A DNA stretch of 64,000 bases from Mesomycoplasma hyorhinis ATCC 17981 (GTDB lineage Bacteria > Bacillota_I > Bacilli_A > Mycoplasmatales > Metamycoplasmataceae): the NCBI RefSeq assembly GCF_000383515.1, contig NZ_KB911486.1, positions 17,483 to 81,482 of the forward strand, written 5' to 3'. Positions 59,139-64,000 of the stretch are shown piece by piece (position 1 is the first letter of the stretch; each line of letters opens with the position of its first letter). The translations under genes and the position numbers were made by a program. Below the pieces are notes generated by a model that saw nothing but the letters and a program-made list of their open reading frames with translations, made no database searches and was not told the DNA's origin.

Positions 59139-61145
59139 ATGAATAAAAAACATATAAAAACACTTATTTCAAGTGTAAGTATTTTAACTCCTGTTGCCAT
59201 TTTAGCTTCTTGTGGACAACCAACCACAATTAAATTTGCTACTTCTCAAGGTTCATATTGACCAATGATGCTAGGAATGAAAGAAATTATTAAGATTTAT
59301 AATGAACAACACAAAAACGATGCTGATTTCATTCCTGTTGAACTTTTAACATCAGATGTAACTCATAAAAATAGTGAAGGTCAACTTTTAAGTAGTTTAG
59401 ATAGTGATTTATCTACTAAGCAAAGCTCTGATTGAAATCTTATTTTAGGAAACAAAGCTACTGCTTATGTTGCAAATTCTTATGATAAATTATTAGACGT
59501 TGGTACTTCTACAGTAAATCCCAATTCATTCCCTACAAAAATAATTAATAATTACAATAAATTATTAGGTGTTGAAGGACAAACAACATTAAAAAGTTTA
59601 CCTTACAACATCAACGATACAGATGGTATTGTTTTTAATTTAGACATCATGAAAGTTCTTTTTGATATCATAAAACAAGGTGGCGGAACTATTGATGAAA
59701 ACTCAATAATTGCTAAAAAAGTAAAAGAAGCAGAAGGAAAAGGTAATCATATTCCATCAAGTTCAATGTTTTCTGCAATTAAAATTAAAGAGTCTTCAAA
59801 AAACACTGGATTTTCTGGATATACAGTAAATGATTCTACTTTTAGTGTTATTAAAAAAGCTTTTGAGTTTGCTCAAAAAATTTATGATAACACAGAAATT
59901 GATACGACCAAATTATCAAAAGATGTAAAAGATTCAGAGATTTTTGCAATAGATTATGCTTCAGATGTTTTTAGAAAAGAAATTCTTTCTAAAACTAATA
60001 AAACTTTTTGAAGTGAAAAAAGTTTACAAAATAACAAAATTACATTAGATGTAAATCTCAATACAAATCAAGCTCTAAAAACAGAAGTTGAAAACCAATA
60101 TCAAGAATGAGAAAACACTTTAAAACAAACACAATTTATACCAACTACAACAACTCAAGCAAATACTGAAACTACTTCATGAACAAAAAAAGATATTCAA
60201 ACTAAATCAGCAACTGATGATAGTCAACAATCCATTAATTCTAAAACATTTTATTCTGTTAAATTTACTGAATACTTTAAACCTATAAATCAATGAGGAT
60301 CTTTTGAAATTAGACAATATTTAACTGCATTTACTTATGCTCCTCTAGTAGGAACAAACTATTCTGTAGATTCTCCTTGATCACGTGCATTTTTTAAAAA
60401 AGATTTAGAAGAAGGAAAACAAAAAGCTTCAGAATGAACAACAAGAGAAGATGTTTATGCTACAAATCAAGCAATGAAAGCAGATGATAATGCACAATAT
60501 TTAGCATATAACGCTGGTGGTTCTTCTTTAATTGCTATCAAATCCAACAGTGATATAATAAATAAAAATATCATTAAATTTGTAGACTTTTTATACAATG
60601 GAACAGGATTAACAGATTTAACTGGTGCTAAAATTTCAGCTGCTGATTTTATGGCTGAAAAATCTGCATACTTTATTCCGACTTCAACTTCAGTTTCACA
60701 AGCTAAAATTGATGAATTTAAAGCAAGACAAACAACTTACAAAAACAAATTAGCTTCATTAGATACTCAAATTGCAGCTGAACAATTAGAAGCAAAAGCT
60801 ATACAAGATAAAGTAAATGCACATACAAAAGATGCATCAAAACCAGATGCAACAAAAGCAGAAAAAACAAAATTAACAAACTACAACAACTTATTAAAAC
60901 AAAGAGCAAGCTTTGATGTTGCAATTAATAATTTAACTTCAGTAATTATTTCAATTGAATCTGCATTAAAATTTGTAAACAACGATAAAACAGGAATTCT
61001 TCCACAACCTGCAAATAACGATATGATTCATATCACTGAAAATCTTAAAAATACATTAGCTGATGCAACTCAAAAAGACAAACCTACTCACCTTACAAAA
61101 GAAAAATTCCTAGAAACTCTTTTAAAAGATCTTAAACAAGCTTAA
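59139..61145 (+). CDS. P68-like surface lipoprotein (copy 1)
   Basis: A 668-residue lipoprotein with a signal peptide and lipobox ILASC at about residue 26. The body starts IKFATSQGSYWPMM, like an extracellular solute-binding protein, and contains the SKTFYSV and NYSVDSPWS blocks shared with its neighbour. A Lys/Ala-rich coiled-coil segment lies near 535-600. It resembles the mycoplasma P68 surface lipoprotein family, by recall only. AAAAAGGAAT lies before the ATG. Its promoter appears switchable. Confidence 0.82.
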
Positions 61146-61154
61146 TTTTGTTTA

Positions 61155-63062
61155 ATGAAAGCAAAAAATAAAACATTTTTAAAGTACTTATTTTCGATAA
61201 GTACTTTATTTTTAGGAATTTCTTTATTTATTTCTTGTACAACACAAGAAAATAAAGCTGATGATCAACAAGATAATAAAATCGTTTTTGCTACTTCTCA
61301 GGCTAAAATTTGACCTTTGATGAGAGGTATGACTTCTTTGGTTGAGTACTATAATAATAATTTTAAAAATACTTCAAACTTTTTAGAAGTTGAATTAAAA
61401 ACTTCAGAACAAACTAAAGCAAATAATGAAGATAAAATGGCAAATATACTAGATTCTGATTTAAATGCTAATCATTCAAACTATAATTTAATTTTAGGGA
61501 ATAAATCTACAGCTTTTATTGCTAATTCTCATAATAAATTATTAGATTTAAAAGATGCAAATATTAATTCAGATCTATTTCCTCAAAAATTAGTACAAAA
61601 TTACAACAAAATTTTAGGCTCTTCTAACACCGAAACACTAAAAAGTTTACCTTTTAATTTAAATGATACAGAAGCTATTTTTTTCAACTTAGACATTATG
61701 GCTGTCTTATTTGATTTGTTCCAACAAGGTGGAGGGTCAATTGATGAAAACACAAATATCTACAAACAAGTTCTCCAAGCCAATAACAAAGGAAATCAAC
61801 TTCCTTCGCACAGTTTTTTTAGAGCATTAAAAGTAAAAAACAACAACGTATTTCAAAATTTAGTAGTAAATGATGATACTTTTAGTTTAATTGATAATGC
61901 ATTTGAATTTTCACAAAAAATCTTTGATGGAATTGAAATAGATAAAACAAAAATATTTGAAGACACAACAGATGCAACTATTTTTTCCATTGATTACACA
62001 GAAAATGTATTATACAAAGACATAATTTCTAAAACAGGAAAAGCTTTATGAGAAGAAAAACTACTAAAAGATAAAAATCAAAAAGATATAGTCAAAGTAA
62101 TTAAAAATTTGCAAGATGATGAACAAGTAAAACAAGAACTCTTAAACACATATCAAGCTTGAACTAATGCATTTAAACAAGTACAATTAGTAAAAAATGA
62201 TAACAAATGAGACTCTCGAGTAATTGAATCTAGTAATCAAAACGCTAATTCACAAAACAATAACGAACAAATCAACTCCAAAACATTTTACTCTGTGGAT
62301 TTAAATATATCAGGTGCCATTAGAGAATTTAATGCAGCTTTTGTATATATGCCAGGAGTGGGTATGAATTATTCGGTCAATTCTCCTTGATCCAAATATT
62401 TTGCATCACAAACAAATAATCCTGCTTCTTGAGCAACTAGAAATGATGTTTTTGTACTTCCACAAGCAACTAAAGCAAACAAAAACGCACCTTTTGAAGC
62501 TTATAAAGATGGTGGTTCTTCTTTAATTGCTATTAAATCAGATAATGAAGCAAAAAACAAAGCAGTTGTAAAATTTTTAGATTTTTTATACAATGGTCAA
62601 ATTACAAATCCTTTAACTAATTCAAAATTAAGTACTAATCAATATTTAATAGAAAAAACTGGTTATTTTTTACCTACAAAAGAAGTAATTAAGCAACAAA
62701 CTATTGATTCTTTAACAACAACAAGAACAAATTACTTAAAAGAATTTACAAAATTAGAAAATGAACTCAAAAATCCTTCTTTATCACAAAAAGATAAAGA
62801 AGAAATTCAAGCTAAATTAGATAACTACGATGTTGCAATTAACAATTTACGATCAGGAATTATTTCTATTGAAAGTGCTTTAAAATTCATTTCAAATCAA
62901 AAAATAAAACTAGTTCCTCGTCCTGCGCATAAAGATTTAGGAAAAATGGGAAACACTATTATTAATCAATTTAAAGAAGCAACTAAAAAAGACAAACCAT
63001 TAGTATTACCAAAACAAGAATTTTTAAACAAATTACTTGAAGATATAAAAAGCATTAACTAA
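61155..63062 (+). CDS. P68-like surface lipoprotein (copy 2)
   Basis: A 635-residue paralogue starting nine bases after copy 1, so it is co-transcribed. The lipobox is LFISC. Shared blocks include IVFATSQAKIWPLMRGM, NLILGNKSTAFIANS, LNDTEAIFFNLDIM, GGGSIDEN, FYSVDLN and NYSVNSPWS. The copies have diverged strongly in loops, as surface paralogues do. The role as transporter binding protein or adhesin is not known. Confidence 0.82.
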
Positions 63063-63090
63063 TTTAATTGCTAAATATAACTTTTATTTA

Positions 63091-63119
63091 AAAAACTAGG
63101 AACTAATTCCTAATTTTTT
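63091..63119 (+). terminator. terminator of the P68-like operon
   Basis: TAGGAA-CTAA-TTCCTA (6 bp), extended by A and T runs and followed by six T, 29 bases after the second lipoprotein stop. Confidence 0.65.
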
Positions 63120-63467
63120 CTTCTTTTTGAAGAGTTTCTAATAACATTTTGGATTGTTTTATAGTATTTTTTTTGCAGCTAAATAAAGGTTATAAGTTAT
63201 GTATTTTTATTTTTGTTGTTGTTGGTAAAAAATACTTGCTTAATTTAATTCAACAATTGAATTGTATCTATTAAAAGTTCTTCTATGAATTGGAGAAATA
63301 GGTTTTCTTCTTATAGGTTGGTATGTTGTTTTATAAGTTGGAAGGTATCATGTTGTATTAGATGAAGAGTGATGTTTTGCTGCAGGAATTATTATAAGCA
63401 GAAGGATTGGTAAGACAATTCATCAAGATCTGAAGTGATACCCTTTTCTTAATAAAATTTTAAATAA
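63108..63467 (-). pseudogene. decayed small membrane protein gene next to the IS
   Basis: On the minus strand, 63467-63240 is open without any ATG. It encodes a membrane segment (WWIVLPILLLIIIPAA) and a basic tail ending YNSIVELN. After that TAA the same frame continues sensibly (ASIFYQQQQK, TAA, KYITYNLYLAAKKI). After a one-base shift at an A8 run it reads QSKMLLETLQKEEKIRN before a final TAG. This is the look of a gene with two nonsense changes and a frameshift. Its 5' end abuts the transposase 3' end, so the IS may have truncated it. Confidence 0.55.
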
Positions 63468-63472
63468 TTAAA

Positions 63473-64000
63473 TTAATTATAATTTGAAATGAATGTTTCC
63501 CTAAATTTAATGGGAAACATTCATTTTATTTTGTCTTTAATTCGTTTGTGATTGTAATAATAAATATAATTTGTAATTGCTTTGTGAAGTTGTTTAAAAG
63601 TTAAAAATTCTTTTTCACGACCATAAAAACATTCTCTTTTTAATGTCCCAAAAAACGATTCAATAACGCTATTATCTAAACAATTTCCTTTTGGAGACAT
63701 GGACTGAATTATTCCTTTTTGTTTTAATTTTTCTGAAAATTGTCTATGTCGATGTTGTCAACCTTGATCACTGTGAAAAATTAAACCCTCAAGATTTTTG
63801 TGCTTTGAAAATGCTTTTTGAAGCATTTTTCTAATTTGCTGGTTATTAGCGCTTGTAGACAACTCTCAAGCAATAACTTCGCCATTAAACATATCTAAAA
63901 TTGGCGATAAATATGCTTTTCCAAATGGTCCTCTAAATTCAGTTACATCTGTAGTTCATTTTTGATTTGGTTGAGTAGCAACAAAATTTCTATTTAAAAT
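63473..64000 (-). CDS. IS3-family transposase OrfB (integrase core), partial
   Basis: The 3' 176 codons of a DDE transposase; the start lies beyond the window. The acidic residues appear in KWTTDVTEF, LDMFNGEVIAW and SVIESFFGTLKRE, with FHSDQGWQ between them, as in IS3-family OrfB proteins such as mycoplasma IS1138-type elements. One TGA near the end is Trp; translation then continues to the TAA at 63473. The element's terminal repeat cannot be fixed without its other end. Confidence 0.9.
63487..63526. terminator. 15-bp inverted repeat at the transposase 3' end
   Basis: AAATGAATGTTTCCC (63487-63501) and GGGAAACATTCATTT (63512-63526) form a perfect stem around a 10-base loop. It lies within the last transposase codons. 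It may be a terminator or protect the IS from outside transcription. Confidence 0.6.

Noticed and set aside
63240..63467. An intact small membrane protein gene next to the IS
   Set aside because: There is no ATG, GTG or TTG start with a ribosome binding site, and sensible coding continues beyond the stop, so a remnant is more likely.

Overview
The window is a mycoplasma (class Mollicutes) chromosome segment. TGA must be read as tryptophan throughout: topA, OYE, SirTM, the lipoproteins and the giant permease only stay open with TGA=Trp. The DNA is very AT-rich and genes are tightly packed, often with overlapping stop and start codons. Prolipoproteins, DUF31 proteases, P68-like surface lipoproteins and an IS3-type transposase fit the hominis group (Mycoplasmopsis/Metamycoplasma). 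I cannot name the species from sequence alone.

Layout. 1-12,922 (minus): start of trmL, a small hypothetical, gltX, prmC, prfA, an ABC ATPase and a 2,709-residue FtsX-type permease. 13,141-15,024 (plus): two tandem azoreductases and ribosomal protein L31. 15,079-20,652 (minus): a membrane protein, tmRNA, era, cdd, ybeY and a C39-peptidase ABC exporter with a small membrane partner. 20,732-25,792 (plus): deoB, nusB, a possibly broken hypothetical, tlyA, cysteine desulfurase, SufU/IscU and rluB. 25,773-28,592 (minus): engB, ackA, pta. 28,727-36,176 (plus): tRNA-Arg, two tandem DUF31 protease lipoproteins (the second frameshifted at an A17 run), HAD phosphatase, nadD-yqeK fusion and an MTA/SAH nucleosidase-like gene. 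36,216-43,255 (minus): a His-rich membrane protein and an 1,838-residue GDSL hydrolase. 43,556-49,113 (plus): a putative short leader/sRNA, rsmE, rpsP-trmD-rplS, topA, a membrane protein and pgsA. 49,219-49,302 (minus): tRNA-Leu. 49,354-57,472 (plus): a third DUF31 protease, an alpha/beta hydrolase, then a compact LLM / GcvH-like / class M sirtuin / lipoate ligase / OYE operon. 57,476-58,987 (minus): amidohydrolase. 59,139-63,062 (plus): two P68-like lipoproteins behind a promoter whose spacer is a T17 run. 63,063-64,000: a decayed gene and an IS3-family transposase running off the window.

The most notable unit is 53,034-57,472. It carries all the parts of the SirTM system, in which a sirtuin ADP-ribosylates a lipoylated GcvH-like carrier, next to two flavoenzymes. 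It has no macrodomain hydrolase, and its OYE protein has lost the usual active-site His/Asn pair. A second theme is surface variation: three homopolymer runs of 17-18 bases lie inside a protease gene, inside a lipoprotein promoter spacer, and at a terminator upstream of rsmE.
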